From Allacma fusca (lineage: Eukaryota; Arthropoda; Collembola; Symphypleona; Sminthuridae), in contig OX359246.1 in NCBI GenBank assembly GCA_947179485.1, forward strand, positions 14,384,001 through 14,448,000: a stretch of DNA of 64,000 bases, in the 5' to 3' direction. Numbering within the stretch: position 1 is the first letter of the stretch; each line of letters opens with the position of its first letter. The position numbers and the translations under genes are program-made. Below, in pieces: positions 1 through 11,455 of this stretch. The notes beneath the pieces are model-generated. The model saw nothing but the letters and a program-made list of their open reading frames with translations. It had not been told where the DNA came from and did no database searches.

Positions 1-1112
1 CAAGTGTACATAATGTAAAATCACAAACTTTGAAAATCCGTAAATTAAATCAAAGAACTGAGTCCAAGTTGCCTAGACGATTAGATCAAAGTTTTGAACT
101 TGGTTCTATGATAACTACGTCAACAAATAACGAAGATGCTCTAAAAAAACAGATAAAATCGGCGTTTTTGTAAATTTCAAATCAAAATTCGACTCTACGC
201 TAAGAGTTATTGCACTTCTTTATATCCTTTGTACTTTGGGATTTATATCAAGTTTTTTATATCAAATCACATCTATAATACATAGTAGGGAAATAACAAA
301 TAAACTTCTTGTAACGTATGCATAATTGGTTCTAATAACGTTATGGTTTTAAACTTGTTTCTTCTAAAAATGCAGTTATAAAATTAGATCGTATCTGGAT
401 TAAAAATCAAGATACGCTCTGGTTTCATTCTCTAAATTACGCCGAATCATAACACTCCAAGACTTTCCATAGTAGCCCTTTATAATTGAAGCCATCAATA
501 ACTAGTTTTTAATAATTTCCCAAATACAATTGCACTGTGGTCTTTATTACCATAATTTTAAAGCATTATGTTCGTCACAAACGTTGAGATGCCCAGACAG
601 TTGAGTTGAGTGTTCATACAAAACAATACCTCATTGCTAGTGCTAGGTCAGCTATAGTGAATTTCCCCTACATTTAGGGATCGTTAAGGAAACAATTATC
701 TATACATAATTGCAGCTATAAAAGCCACAGCACCTGTGTAAAAGAATTAGCTAATGTGTAGGATGAGTAGACTTTCTATTTATTCTTCTAAAATTGGAAT
801 TCAAAAAAATCCGTTATCGTCACTCCTTTTTTCGGTTTTATTCCTTAACTACCTCCAGTTGTGAAACGACAAACTTGGTTCACGTCATCGAATCAGTGCT
901 TTGCACTAATGAGACCCAACTAGATCGATACGCTCACAGATACTGTGAGATCAGTTTCTGCTGAGACCTTTGAAACCAGGCGTAAATACCTTAACTAATA
1001 GAACGTGAGAGAGTTTTATCAATTTGCAGTAAAATTAACCAGCGATTTGTGAACTCGAAAATAGGTCAACTCATATGTGATTACACGAAAGTTAAATGGT
1101 CATAGGTGATTC
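1..1112. other. Downstream flank of first IR gene, no gene seen
   Basis: No convincing coding region. The stretch from about 20 to 130 shows weak word similarity to 3930-4060 (shared phrases around 'tttgaaaatccgt' and 'acttggttct'), which suggests that IR gene blocks duplicated together with flanking DNA. A possible minus-strand poly(A) signal (AATAAA, written TTTATT on the plus strand) lies near 778-783. Confidence 0.4.
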
Positions 1113-3290
1113 CTAATCACGCCTTGCAGTTCCAATGCGCCGTATTCCTGGTCTCGTCCATCTTTTCCATATCTTCCGTCCAAACATCTCAAAAAGGAAA
1201 GGGACTACGGATGCTAGTACTCCCAGGCAATAAAAGGCAAATACAATTGTAAATGCGTCCAATTTTAGACCGACCATGGTTGTCATATCTCTGGCTGTTT
1301 TAACGTCTTCCCAAATCAGCGCTAAAAAGTTATACTTACTTTCTACGTCACCAGCTAGTCGTGGCTCAGATTTTTTGCTGTCATTTAGGATCTCTGGTTT
1401 ATTTTGTCTCATTAAACCAAAAAACCTTTTCAACTTCACCAGAGAACTGTACGCATCAGAATACCTTCGCCAAAGTGGCCATAAGCCCGACTCAACAATT
1501 AGGAAAAGCTTTTTCGTGTACATTTCTGTGAAGAAATTCCGGGTAATGAATACAGGAATTCTCTCCAAAAATAGTTCCATGTTAGGACCTTGAAGTATTA
1601 AGGACCTGGGTTTTAAAATTTTCATCAATAGTGAATACTTCTTCAAAAACTCCTCTTGTTCTATGAAAATGTAATTATTTGGTAGTTTGAGCGGCTGACT
1701 CGATGACGGGAGAAGGTAATCCTTCCCTTGAGGCGTTTGCGAAAAAGCTATCATGGAACTTGTTGCGTTTGTAAAAATCAGTTTTTTACTCAGCTCTGAC
1801 AATGTATTCCTCAGCCTATGTGTTAGTTTTGCATTTATCTGCAGATCCTCTATTTTTAAATGCATCACCGAGCGTTTTAAAAGATCATTCCCTTGGCCTA
1901 TTAAATAAAAGGAAGCTGGAGATATTAAAAATTGCTCTGATTTTACAATATCATCCAAATTGTTTGGAATGTTAGGGGAGGAGATGGTCGTCATGAGCGA
2001 AAACATGTTTCCTTTATAATCGTTGCCAATCACGTTGCTTAAGAAAGCCCAAATTGTGAGTAAAAACGCTCCTTTCATTCCGAGAATCTGCATTGACTTC
2101 TTGACGGGCAGTTGACCTTGTTCCAGGAAGAAAAGTATCACAATCTCCGAAATTTTAAGTCTTTGTAAATTTCGATTTCGTACACATTTTAGGCCAAGAA
2201 TGGTTCCTGTTGCTGATAATACAATTAATCCCCAAGTGATAATGCCAAATCCATCCCATAGCGCTGAGTGAATTAAAGTAGGCTCGGAAACTATAAAAAC
2301 GAATGTAAAACTTAGGAATATTTCAGCAGTAACTACATAGTCGAACATGACGTCCCTAGAGTAGACTACTCTCTCACCTATTGAAGCAAGATTAGCTAAT
2401 ACTCCATGCCGAACAACGCTAGAATAGAATGGTTGCCTAGAAATGGTTATTTCGTTAAAATTATTTTCTCTGGACATAAAAGCGGGTGTAAAATTCAATT
2501 TTGAGGCAAGCAATTCTTGTGCGCAAATTTCAGCATACACATGAGCAATTTTTAAAGGACTGCAACCAGTTGATGATAACCTAACATTTTGGGCTACCAA
2601 TGCCTTCCTCATGTCTGCTTGAATTTGATGTGCTAATTTATCAATACCTTTAAGACCCAGGGTAGTTACGTTGAAAAATATCTGCTGGTGCTGTAAAGTG
2701 GCTATTTCCATCAAGCACGAAATACAAAGTAGCTGGGAGTATTTTCCATGCCTGATGAAAATAATTTTGGCGTATGATACAAGATAGTAATAATACCGTG
2801 TGGGGGTTTTCTTCAAATAATAAATATGATCCTGGGGAATTACGTTAGTTAGCACTACTACATAATTTGGGTTCTCCCGCTGGAAGTAAGTGTAGCGTAG
2901 AAAATTTGTTAAATTCTCAGTTTCATTCGCAAATGTGAAATGAACCAATTCCTGTGTGTGACAATGTACGTAATAATTTGTGAATCGTGTCGCGACGGGT
3001 GAAAATACTTTGTAGTCTTGTCGATTGAAGAAACCGGTTTTGTTCTTTTTAAATATATCCCATCCAATTATTGGGGTGAGCGTTGGGTAACTGTAAAAAC
3101 TGGCGATTTCGGAGAGTTCGTCCGAAAGGTTTGGATTACAATTTTTTGTACAGAAGGTTAACACCTTTATAATGCAGTTACTAAAAACAGAGAAAGCTGG
3201 AGGGTTTGCAATCTGACTGTTGTACGTATTTTTCAATTGGATTTGCAACCCGGTCACAATAAAAATTTGATAAAAAAGTACCTGCCACAT
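1113..3290 (-). CDS. Divergent ionotropic receptor (IR), gene 1 of the array
   Basis: Intronless 725-residue protein, a likely ligand-gated cation channel of the chemosensory IR family (iGluR relatives) in sensory neuron membranes. The start codon precedes a short hydrophobic N-terminus (MWQVLFYQIFIVTG), a probable signal peptide shared with the paralogues. The extracellular part covers residues 20-340. First membrane helix is about 344-366 (after SALWDGFGIITW), re-entrant pore segment about 380-396 (FFLEQGQLP), second helix about 406-424, followed by DYKGNMFSLMT, the counterpart of the iGluR SYTANLAAF region. The S2 lobe carries a VESGLWPLW motif (about 599-607), and the last helix is about 680-702 with a short basic tail. 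Classical glutamate-binding residues are not evident, as is usual for divergent IRs. Closest by eye to the genes at 15846 and 31886. The ligand cannot be inferred. Confidence 0.85.
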   Translation of the reverse strand: MWQVLFYQIFIVTGLQIQLKNTYNSQIANPPAFSVFSNCIIKVLTFCTKNCNPNLSDELSEIASFYSYPTLTPIIGWDIFKKNKTGFFNRQDYKVFSPVATRFTNYYVHCHTQELVHFTFANETENLTNFLRYTYFQRENPNYVVVLTNVIPQDHIYYLKKTPTRYYYYLVSYAKIIFIRHGKYSQLLCISCLMEIATLQHQQIFFNVTTLGLKGIDKLAHQIQADMRKALVAQNVRLSSTGCSPLKIAHVYAEICAQELLASKLNFTPAFMSRENNFNEITISRQPFYSSVVRHGVLANLASIGERVVYSRDVMFDYVVTAEIFLSFTFVFIVSEPTLIHSALWDGFGIITWGLIVLSATGTILGLKCVRNRNLQRLKISEIVILFFLEQGQLPVKKSMQILGMKGAFLLTIWAFLSNVIGNDYKGNMFSLMTTISSPNIPNNLDDIVKSEQFLISPASFYLIGQGNDLLKRSVMHLKIEDLQINAKLTHRLRNTLSELSKKLIFTNATSSMIAFSQTPQGKDYLLPSSSQPLKLPNNYIFIEQEEFLKKYSLLMKILKPRSLILQGPNMELFLERIPVFITRNFFTEMYTKKLFLIVESGLWPLWRRYSDAYSSLVKLKRFFGLMRQNKPEILNDSKKSEPRLAGDVESKYNFLALIWEDVKTARDMTTMVGLKLDAFTIVFAFYCLGVLASVVPFLFEMFGRKIWKRWTRPGIRRIGTARRD

Positions 3291-4627
3291 GGTTTAAATG
3301 GGAATGGTTAAATGGTATTGTACTTTTTTAAAATGTTTCATAAATTATTATTTACTGTGTATAATTTAGATGAATACTTCTTGAAAGAAAACTTTGATTT
3401 TGATTTCTGTTTAGAAAGTGTGTCCTATATTGTTTTTGTCATTCGTTCAAAAGCATAACACTGTACCCTATTATACTATACCTGAGTCCTTCAGCAGTAG
3501 AAATTTTTATAAGAGCTTGATTTCTGCGATATTGAAGTGCAATTTTTGAGATACATGAAGAGCTTTTAAATCATTTTTGATGTAAGCTCTTGAGAGTGCT
3601 TACTGTGTGCCTGAGTCCTTCAGTGATAACATTTAATATTCATATTTAATTACATAAGTTGACTTGCATCTCTAAGAATCAGCGTGTTAAAATTATCTGG
3701 GCCGGCATAATTTATTTATTTATCTATACGATTTATTTGCAAAGGAGCATCCTTGAATTGAAATTCTGGAAACACTTACGCTGATGCCTATTGATGCAAC
3801 AAGCTACATGCATATAATAACATTAATTGTTTGGTAAATATATGAATATGGTTCCTATCCCCGGTTGGAAGTTGGCACTTGTGTAAATGAATCTCGAGTA
3901 CTTAATTCAATATGATATAAAATATAAAATATAGTCCAAGGTTTTCAGTTTCTTTAAAACTTTGAAAATCCGTTTAATAAAATCAGAATTTATTTCGGGG
4001 CTACCAGTACAATGCAAATGAGGGAATACACTTGGTTCTGTGGTAGCTACTGGAGTTCCAACGACCCAGGGTTGCAATGATGATTAACATTTATGCGTGG
4101 TATTTCGTGAGAAATTTCTAACCCACGTTTGGATGACCAAATATAAATAAATTCTTTAAAATGCTCAAATTTGTTTTACAAATATGAATTTGGTAGTCCA
4201 AGTTCCTTCAGGTTTATCCAGTGTCTTTTATATAAAACATTTTGGATGCGTAATGCTGAAAGATGAAACAATGTCAAACAATTTCCTGTGTCGAAAATAT
4301 GATGTTATGAACTCTTAGAATGGTGAACTATTAACATAGCCTGTCAGTTGCATTTACCATAATATTGTTTTCCTGAAGACTTAAGTGATGTAAATTATGC
4401 TAGTGACCTACTTATATTTGTAAATAAGGAAGGTATTTTTACAAATGTGTATAAATCTGGGCATTATTTTATAAATAAAGTTGAAAATAAAAATCAATTA
4501 GAAGTACAAAAAAACACCCATACTTTTGTAGTCGTTTTCGAACTATAAATGCATACCTCATAAATACCTTTACGTATGGTCTTATATATTCAGTCTTGTC
4601 TAGAAGCCATACACAACTGCTTAGTGT
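3291..4627. repeat. Intergenic spacer with a diverged IR-upstream repeat module
   Basis: No gene seen. About 3470-3640 holds two degenerate copies of a module containing 'cctgagtccttcag' followed by 'ctcttgagagt'-type words. Similar modules occur near 18.2, 23.6, 34.2-34.7 and 35.0-35.3 kb. Here it sits 180-350 bp upstream of the IR start at 3290. The rest (3650-4600) is AT-rich, with weak similarity to the window start. Confidence 0.45.
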
Positions 4628-6730
4628 TCAAGATTCAATTCTTGGGTTTCTCCACCTTTCCCACGCCTTACATCCGTACATCTCGTAGAGAAAGGAACCC
4701 AGTGATGTCAGTAATCCCAACCAATAAAGCACAAAGACCATCCGAAAGGTATCTAATTGCAATCCAACAAGCTCAGACATACCTCTCAGTGTCTTACTGT
4801 TTCCCCAAACAAGCCCGATTAAGTTGTACCTGCTCTTGTACTCTGGTTCAGCTTGTCTAGCTAATTCTATGAATTCTTTCATCTCGATCAAATTTTTGTA
4901 CACGTCGGAGTATTTTTGCCACAGGGACCACAATCCGGACTCTACGATTTTGAAAAGTTCTTTAATATAATTTTCCGTTAAGAAATTTCGCACAATCATA
5001 ATGGGGGTTCGTTCCAAAAATAAATTCTGAATAGGACCCTGAAGTACTAGTGACGTGTTCTTTGCTACTTTCATCAGCATTGAGTAGAGCCTCAATTGAC
5101 GATCTTGCTGAATGAAAATATAGTCATCTGGTAGTCTAAAGGGCTGAGATTGTGACGGCAGATCAATTTCCTTTCCCTGAGATGTTTGCGAATAAGCTAT
5201 AATAGAACTGGTAGCATTAGTGAATACCAACTTATGACTCAGCTCTGACAACGTTGTATTCAGCCTCTCACTTAATTTCCTCTCAGCTTGTAATTCAAAA
5301 ATTGATTGGTGTAGCAACGAATACTTGGAATCACCGTTAAAGTTGGACTGAAAGTAAAAGTAAGCAGGACTTACAAGGAACCGCTCCGACGTTACGATCT
5401 CCTCCCAATTTTCAGGGATCTTGGGCAAAGAGACGGAGGTTAAGAGGGAAAACATGTTCCCTTTATAACCATTACTAATGACTGTGCTCACAACAGCCCA
5501 AATTGCAACAATAAATGCCCCCTTCGTGCCGACAACCTGCAAAGACTTTTTTAAAGGCAGCTGACCTTGCTCGAGAAGAAAACATATTACGACCTCTGAA
5601 GCGTTCATAGTCGGGGCATATTGACGACGTGAAAACTTTAGTACGAGAATAGTAACGATTGACGATAATGCAATTAGCCCCCATGTGATTATGTCCATTC
5701 CTTCCCACAGCCCCGAGTGCATTAATGCAGGCTCAGAAATAACCAATAAGAAAGTAAAGCTATCGAAGATTTCAGCAGTAACTACGTAGTCAAACAAGAA
5801 GGGCTTATAGTAGTTGGCAATCCGGCTGGCCATATTCTGGTCAGATATGATTTCAAATGCGACAGCACTACAATGCCTGGGTTCGACGTCGTAGAATGTT
5901 CCGAATTTAATATCATTAAACGACTTTAAGGAAGGCGTGAAATTTAATTTTGATCCGAGCAATTCTTGTGCACAAGAACCAGCCAGCGTCCGAGAAACTA
6001 TTAAGGGACTACAACCCGCTGAAGACAGTCGTATATTTTGTGCTACTGGTGCTTTCAGTAAATCGCTGGAGACTCGTAAAGCAAATTCGTCAATGCTGTC
6101 AAGATCCATGTTACTAATGTTCAGGAATATCTGGTCCTGATGAAGATTGGCAACCTCTTTGAGACATGGAATACAAAGGAGCTGTGAATAATTGCCATTT
6201 CTGATGAAAATGATTTTGGCATGAGATACAAATGCATAGTAGAACCACAGTGTCGCTTTTTTTAAATAATGTAAATGACTTTCGGTTGCTTTACCCGTCA
6301 GTACTACTACATAGTCTGGATTATCACGCTGCAAATGTGTGAAATACGGAAAATTCAATAAAATATTCGTTCCTTCCAGGTCAACCCATTCCTGGAGGTG
6401 AAAGATCACGTAGCATTTTGTGAATCGTGTAGTAACAAGGGAGTACACTCTATAATTTGCCTTTATAGAGGCATCCGTTTCATTTGCATCGAAAGTCTCC
6501 CACCCAATTGTTGGGGTAAGAGAGTGAAGACTATAAAACCAGGAGATTTCGTTCAGTTCGTCGGGAAAATTTTTACCACAATGTTTTGTGCAAGCTGTTA
6601 AAAGCTTTAGAATACATGTACTAAATATTGTAAAAGATTCTGTGTTTGCAATTCTTTTGGAATACTGATTGTTCAATTTAATTTGGTCACCTGTTACAAT
6701 TAAAATTTGGTATAACAGGAGCTGCCACAT
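4628..6730 (-). CDS. Divergent ionotropic receptor (IR), gene 2 of the array
   Basis: Intronless, 700 residues, same architecture as gene 1: signal-like N-terminus (MWQLLLYQILIVTG), ligand-binding region to about 340, first helix about 342-365 (LWEGMDIITWGLIAL), pore segment about 380-392 (FLLEQGQLP), second helix about 403-420, then GYKGNMFSLLT, the IVESGLWSLW motif in S2, a last helix around 665-690 and a short charged tail. Cysteines in the extracellular lobe (for example AGCSPL and GSCAQELL) match the paralogues and may form disulphides. The shared LAGSCAQ/LAGACAQ stretch and overall wording place it closest to the gene at 9266-11455. No lesion seen. Its short neighbour spacing and strand fit tandem duplication. 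Confidence 0.85.
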   Translation of the reverse strand: MWQLLLYQILIVTGDQIKLNNQYSKRIANTESFTIFSTCILKLLTACTKHCGKNFPDELNEISWFYSLHSLTPTIGWETFDANETDASIKANYRVYSLVTTRFTKCYVIFHLQEWVDLEGTNILLNFPYFTHLQRDNPDYVVVLTGKATESHLHYLKKATLWFYYAFVSHAKIIFIRNGNYSQLLCIPCLKEVANLHQDQIFLNISNMDLDSIDEFALRVSSDLLKAPVAQNIRLSSAGCSPLIVSRTLAGSCAQELLGSKLNFTPSLKSFNDIKFGTFYDVEPRHCSAVAFEIISDQNMASRIANYYKPFLFDYVVTAEIFDSFTFLLVISEPALMHSGLWEGMDIITWGLIALSSIVTILVLKFSRRQYAPTMNASEVVICFLLEQGQLPLKKSLQVVGTKGAFIVAIWAVVSTVISNGYKGNMFSLLTSVSLPKIPENWEEIVTSERFLVSPAYFYFQSNFNGDSKYSLLHQSIFELQAERKLSERLNTTLSELSHKLVFTNATSSIIAYSQTSQGKEIDLPSQSQPFRLPDDYIFIQQDRQLRLYSMLMKVAKNTSLVLQGPIQNLFLERTPIMIVRNFLTENYIKELFKIVESGLWSLWQKYSDVYKNLIEMKEFIELARQAEPEYKSRYNLIGLVWGNSKTLRGMSELVGLQLDTFRMVFVLYWLGLLTSLGSFLYEMYGCKAWERWRNPRIES

Positions 6731-8442
6731 TTTTCGGGATTGTTTTTCTTGTAAAATAAAGTAATTTGGGTTTTAAATCAAAATTTACTTTGATTATTTT
6801 GCTATTTCAGAGGAATCATGGGATGGTGTCTGTAAGGCACATATTGTAGTAATTTGATTTGTCGGACTCGTTAATGCACTGCTGGAACTCTAGGTATAGT
6901 TCCATAGAGTTGAAAACAAAGCTCATGCCATGTGTTTTATAGTAAGAAAGTTCAGTTAATTTTGCATACTTGTTAAGATTTGATGGATGGAGGTAATGCA
7001 AATAATGTTAAGCGTTACTGCTGTATTTGCACTGACAACATGTCAGTTTTATTAATTGTTTAAGCAATTGAATTTTAATAAACACAAGCACACAAATTGG
7101 TAGGTTAACATATGTCAGTAAAGCATTTAACAATTATAGGTGTTTTTGGTACACTTGTTTGTTTATATTGTCGTCAATATTGTCGAGACGCGACACAGTC
7201 TCGCCTTGAATAGCTTTATGTTTTGTATGCACTTAGATAACAACTTTACAAATATTTATTTGCACCGTACCCAGGAATTCCGAGAAATAGTTTGTTTTTT
7301 ATTTGTAAGTTCAATCCATTTTATTCCAAAATCCTCACACCAAAATAAGATTATTGTTACAAAATGCCTGCAATAAACAATCCACAAATAATCATTGAAT
7401 TTGCCAGTTCTGGATCGCACGCTTCCCTTCACAGGGCACTTCTCTGCTTTGCTCCGGTCAGGTCAGTTTCCAAAAACACACACTCGTTCTCCGTCCTTTT
7501 CCTTACATTTTCCGGCCCTTGGGTGGACCTGGGTGCGGAATATATAATAAAATATTTTATGTGTATTAGCAACCACTGTCTCAAAAACCGTTCTTTGCAA
7601 ATAAAAAACGTAATATATAGACTTATTTCTCCCAACCAACAGCATGTAATATTTTAAAATTTTAACGTACTGAACATTGAGATAAGAATAGCTTTTACGG
7701 CTCCAAATACTCAGGTTTTCGAAAGAGGGATAAATCTACCTTGACGGTAGGAAACAAATTCTAAAAGTTTTATTTTCACAAAGCAAAGTATTTGAATAAA
7801 ATGACAAGCAAAATATGCGATGAATAACAATATTAGGCCCAATCGTTTTAGTTATAGCGGATGGGTACGCATTTCAAATGTTTTAGAAAATCAAGCTTAA
7901 CACTGGTTTGTTATTTGTTCATTGACTTTCAGAAGAGCTAATTAAAGTTGACTATGTACTTTGAAATTAAGGGTACCAAGGGAATTTGAGATTTTGATCT
8001 ACGTCTTCTTATAGAGGGCACTAATGCGTGTTTATAATACATGTAACAATTATTGTTGGTCAACTTGCAATGTAGCAACTTTCATGAACAGAAGAAAAAC
8101 CCTGAAGATGGAGCTACTTTTGAAACAAGACATTCACTAACCAAATTCATTTACTAAACAATGGCTGTGGTTATGTGAATCTGATAAAATAAAACAACCC
8201 ATTTGACTTCATCCCAAGTACAAAAGTGGAGTCAAATTATTAAACCGTCCTTGAAACAAAAAACATCTTCCAAATCTGTCTTCTCTGTAATGATTGTCTA
8301 ATGGGGCGGATTTTTATTTATAACTTTAGAGATAAAGTTGTATTATATGAACTACTGGACAGCTTATGAATTGAAGGGGATTCATTTTCAAAGATTTGTA
8401 CCAAATGATTCAGAACCAAGTTGGCTGGTAGTACTTTTGAAG
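6731..8442. other. Spacer between IR genes 2 and 3, no gene recognised
   Basis: Open frames up to about 97 codons (for example 7364-7657 plus) occur, but they show no family signature, and overlapping frames on the other strand are equally long. Nothing here can be supported as a gene. A TATA-like 'gatttaaaa' (minus sense) lies about 40-50 bp upstream of the IR start at 6730. Confidence 0.4.
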
Positions 8443-8450
8443 CCACTACT

Positions 8451-8798
8451 CAGGGGTCGGATTTATGTGGGAAGATGGGGAGAATCTTCCCAGGGAAAAA
8501 AGCTTTTAGCAGGGAAATTTTCAAACGGGATTGCACACAGGGATTTTCAAATCTGTCGACCTTTTTTTGGCAGGGATTTTCAAATCTGTCGACCTTTTTT
8601 GGCAGGGATTTTCGAAATTAATGAGGTGTTTTATCACAAACAATTTTTGTCAGCAGGGATTTTTGAAATTTTTGAGGTGTTTTACTGAAAATTATTTTGT
8701 CAACAGGGAGTTTTAAATTTGCTTCGAACAGGGAAATCATGACCAGCAGGGAAAATGAAAAAAATCTTCCAGGGAGATTTACAAAAATCCGACCCCTG
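8451..8798. mobile_element. hAT-like MITE with perfect 8-bp target duplication
   Basis: The ends form terminal inverted repeats beginning CAGGGGTCGGATTT (left) and the reverse complement of aaatccgacccctg (right). The 8-bp sequence ccactact directly precedes the element (8443-8450) and directly follows it (8799-8806), as expected for hAT transposition. The 348-bp interior repeats the word 'cagggatttt' and 'tctgtcgacctttttt' several times, so reading frames across it (8338-8716) are artefacts. No transposase; it would need an autonomous relative. Confidence 0.85.
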
Positions 8799-8806
8799 CC
8801 ACTACT

Positions 8807-9265
8807 GTATGCAGGTTAAAGTATGTATGAAAATTATTTCATACATATTTATTATTTATATATAAATGTCAAGGGAAATGATAATTATTTGCTAAGAGCT
8901 TTTTATGTTTCGAAATACAATCGTTTTTCCTAATACTTACATAAACTTGATCAAATAAAAATATACGTGCCACCTTTCAACCTCTTGGACAAGCTGATCT
9001 ATAGCTACAAATATTGATACGGAATAAGAGGTTGCATGAAGTTCCGGAGCATTCGTCAACACCTATATTTATTAGGCACATTTTAGACAATGTGATTAAA
9101 TCTGGTCAGCAGTAAATTTGAGGAAAAATTAGAAATATAATACCACAATGTTTGTAAATTCTTCAAATCAAATTCTGTAAACTATGGATAATACACCTTA
9201 TGATACATTGTCTATGCATATGCCAAGTACCAGTATTCATTATTGGCTGTAAAACCTAGACAACT
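8807..9265. other. 3' flank of IR gene 3, no gene seen
   Basis: AT-rich sequence without recognisable coding or structured features. Confidence 0.4.
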
Positions 9266-11455
9266 TCACCATTGACTGTTTGACATTGAAGATAAAATTG
9301 TCGGGTTTCTCCATCTTGCCCACATCTTGTGTCCATACATTTCATAGAGGAAAGGTGCAAGTGATGTAAACATTCCTAGCCCATAAAAAACAAAAACAAT
9401 CCTGAATGTATCCAGTCGTAATCCAACCAGGTCTGTTATACCTCTTGTTGTCTTAGCTTCTCCCCAAATTAGGGCTAAAAGATTATGCCTACTTTTCATT
9501 TTATCAGCCAACACTTGCGTAGTAGTCGTTGAATCGTTACTCTGGAACTCCGGTTCAACTTTTCCAACTAATTCGATGAATTTCTTCATTTCATTCAATT
9601 TTGCGTACATGTCGGAGTATTTCCGCCACAATGCATACAAACCAGACTCTACGATTTAAAAAAACATTTTCGTATAATTTTCTGTAAAGAAATTTCGTAC
9701 CATCATGATCGGAATTCGCTCCGAAAATAAGTCCTGACTAGGTCCTTGAAGTACTAAAGCATTACTTTTTGCCACTTTCATCAACAGTGAGAACAGCCCC
9801 AAATGACGGTCTTGCTGTATAAAAATATAATCATCTGGTAGTCTGAAGGGCTGAGATGGTGACGGCAGATCAATTTCTTTTCCCCGAGACGTTTGCGAAA
9901 AAGCTATTATGGAACTTGTTACATTTGTAAAAACCAACCTATGTCTCAACTCTGACAATGTTTTATCCAGCCTCTGACTTATTTTCGCCTCTGTCCGTAA
10001 TTCATCAATTGAGCTGTGTAGCATCGAATGTTTTGCATTATCATTGATGTTGGCGGCAATGATAAAGGACGCCGAACTTACAAGAAATCGCTCGGATTTT
10101 ACAATATCCTCCAAATTGACTGGGATGTGTGGAAAAGATATGGTTGATAAGAGTGAAAACATGTTTCCTTTATAGCCGTTACTAATGACGGTACTCACCA
10201 TAGCCCAAATTGCAACGATAAATGCCCCCTTCAACCCAACAATCTGCAGAGAATTCTTTGAAGGAAGTTGACCTTGCTCCAGTAGAAAACATAGAACGAT
10301 TTCCGAAGCATTTATAGTATGGAGATTTTGACCTCGTGCAAATTTTAGTGCAAGAATAGCTGCAATTGTGGACAATGCAATTAATCCCCAAGTAAAGGCG
10401 TCCATTCCTTCCCACAGTGCTGAGTGCATTAATGCAGGCTCCGAAATTACTAGTAGAAATGTAAAACTTGAGAATATTTCAGCAGTAACTACATAATCAA
10501 ACAGTATGCCCTCCTTTTTATAGTAGTTGGCTATCCAATTGGTCAAGCGCTGGTCAGATATCATTTCAAATACGGCAGCACTAGAATGCAATTTTGAGGA
10601 TTGGTGGAATTTCCCGCTCTCCATGTCTTTAAAAGGCATGGGAGAAGGAGTGAAGTTGAATTTTGATCCTATTACGTCTTGGGCACAAGCGCCTGCTAGT
10701 GTGCGTGAGACTACAATAGGACTACAATCAGTTGAAGACCGTAATAAATTTTGGGCTACTAGTGCATTTAATAAGTTACTGTTGATATGTCTTGCAAATG
10801 CATCAATGCGATCTAGATCCATGCTGGTTATGCTCACGATTACCTGGTCGTGATGAAGAGTGGTCAACGCGTTGAGACAAGAAATACAAAGAAGCTGTAA
10901 GTACTTGCCATATCGAATGAAAATGATTTTGGAATTGGAGACAAGGAAGTAGTACATCGAGGGTGGAGTTAGTTTTAAATAATAGAACATATTTTGGGCA
11001 GATTGGCTTGTCAGCACTGCCACATAGTCTGGATTATCACGCTGTAAATACGTGTAATACGGTACAACCCGTAAAATGTTATTTTTATTCGTAACGTCTG
11101 GTTTAAATATATCAGACCACTCCTGCAAGTGGCAGTGTACATAGCATTTTGTGAATCTTGTGGTTAGATTGGAAAATACTTTGTAGGTTGTGTATAGTAC
11201 CGAACCATTTTTGTCCCTTTCGAAGATATCCCACCCAATCGTTGGAGTAAGGGAGTTACTGTAAAACCTGGAGAATTCAGCTAGTTCGTCGGAAAAAACG
11301 TAACAGTTTTTTGTACAACCGGTTAAAAGCTTGATAGTACAGTTACGAAATATAGTAAAAGTTTCGACAATTAAAATTTTATTGCTGTTTTGGCTATTCA
11401 ATTTAATTTCTGCCGCAGTTACAATCAAAATTTTGAATAAAAGAAGTTGTAACAT
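9266..11455 (-). pseudogene. Divergent ionotropic receptor (IR), gene 3, one in-frame stop
   Basis: The reading frame runs unbroken from the paralogue-matched start at 11455 (MLQLLLFKILIVTA; an upstream in-frame ATG at 11569 is not supported by the relatives) to 9266, except for a single TAA at 9656-9658. The bases after TAA continue in the same frame with IVESGLYALW, the conserved S2 motif, and include the last helix and tail, so nothing is missing. Paralogues read TTT AAA ATC where this gene reads TTT TAA ATC, so one substitution explains the stop. First helix, pore segment (FLLEQGQLP), second helix and GYKGNMFSLL are intact. The truncated product (about 599 residues) would lack the last membrane helix and should not form a channel. 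It is either a very young pseudogene or a gene decoded by stop readthrough. Closest to gene 2 (4628-6730). Confidence 0.8.

Noticed and set aside
1276-1593. Plus-strand frames inside the IR genes (also 4576-4860, 10527-10853, 16081-16371, 33680-34000, 37239-37454)
   Set aside because: They lie antisense to conserved IR coding sequence, recur at similar positions in paralogues and have no motifs; they are shadows.
8338-8716. Frames of 116, 66 and 61 codons
   Set aside because: They cross the borders of a MITE with a clear target duplication and consist of its iterated words.
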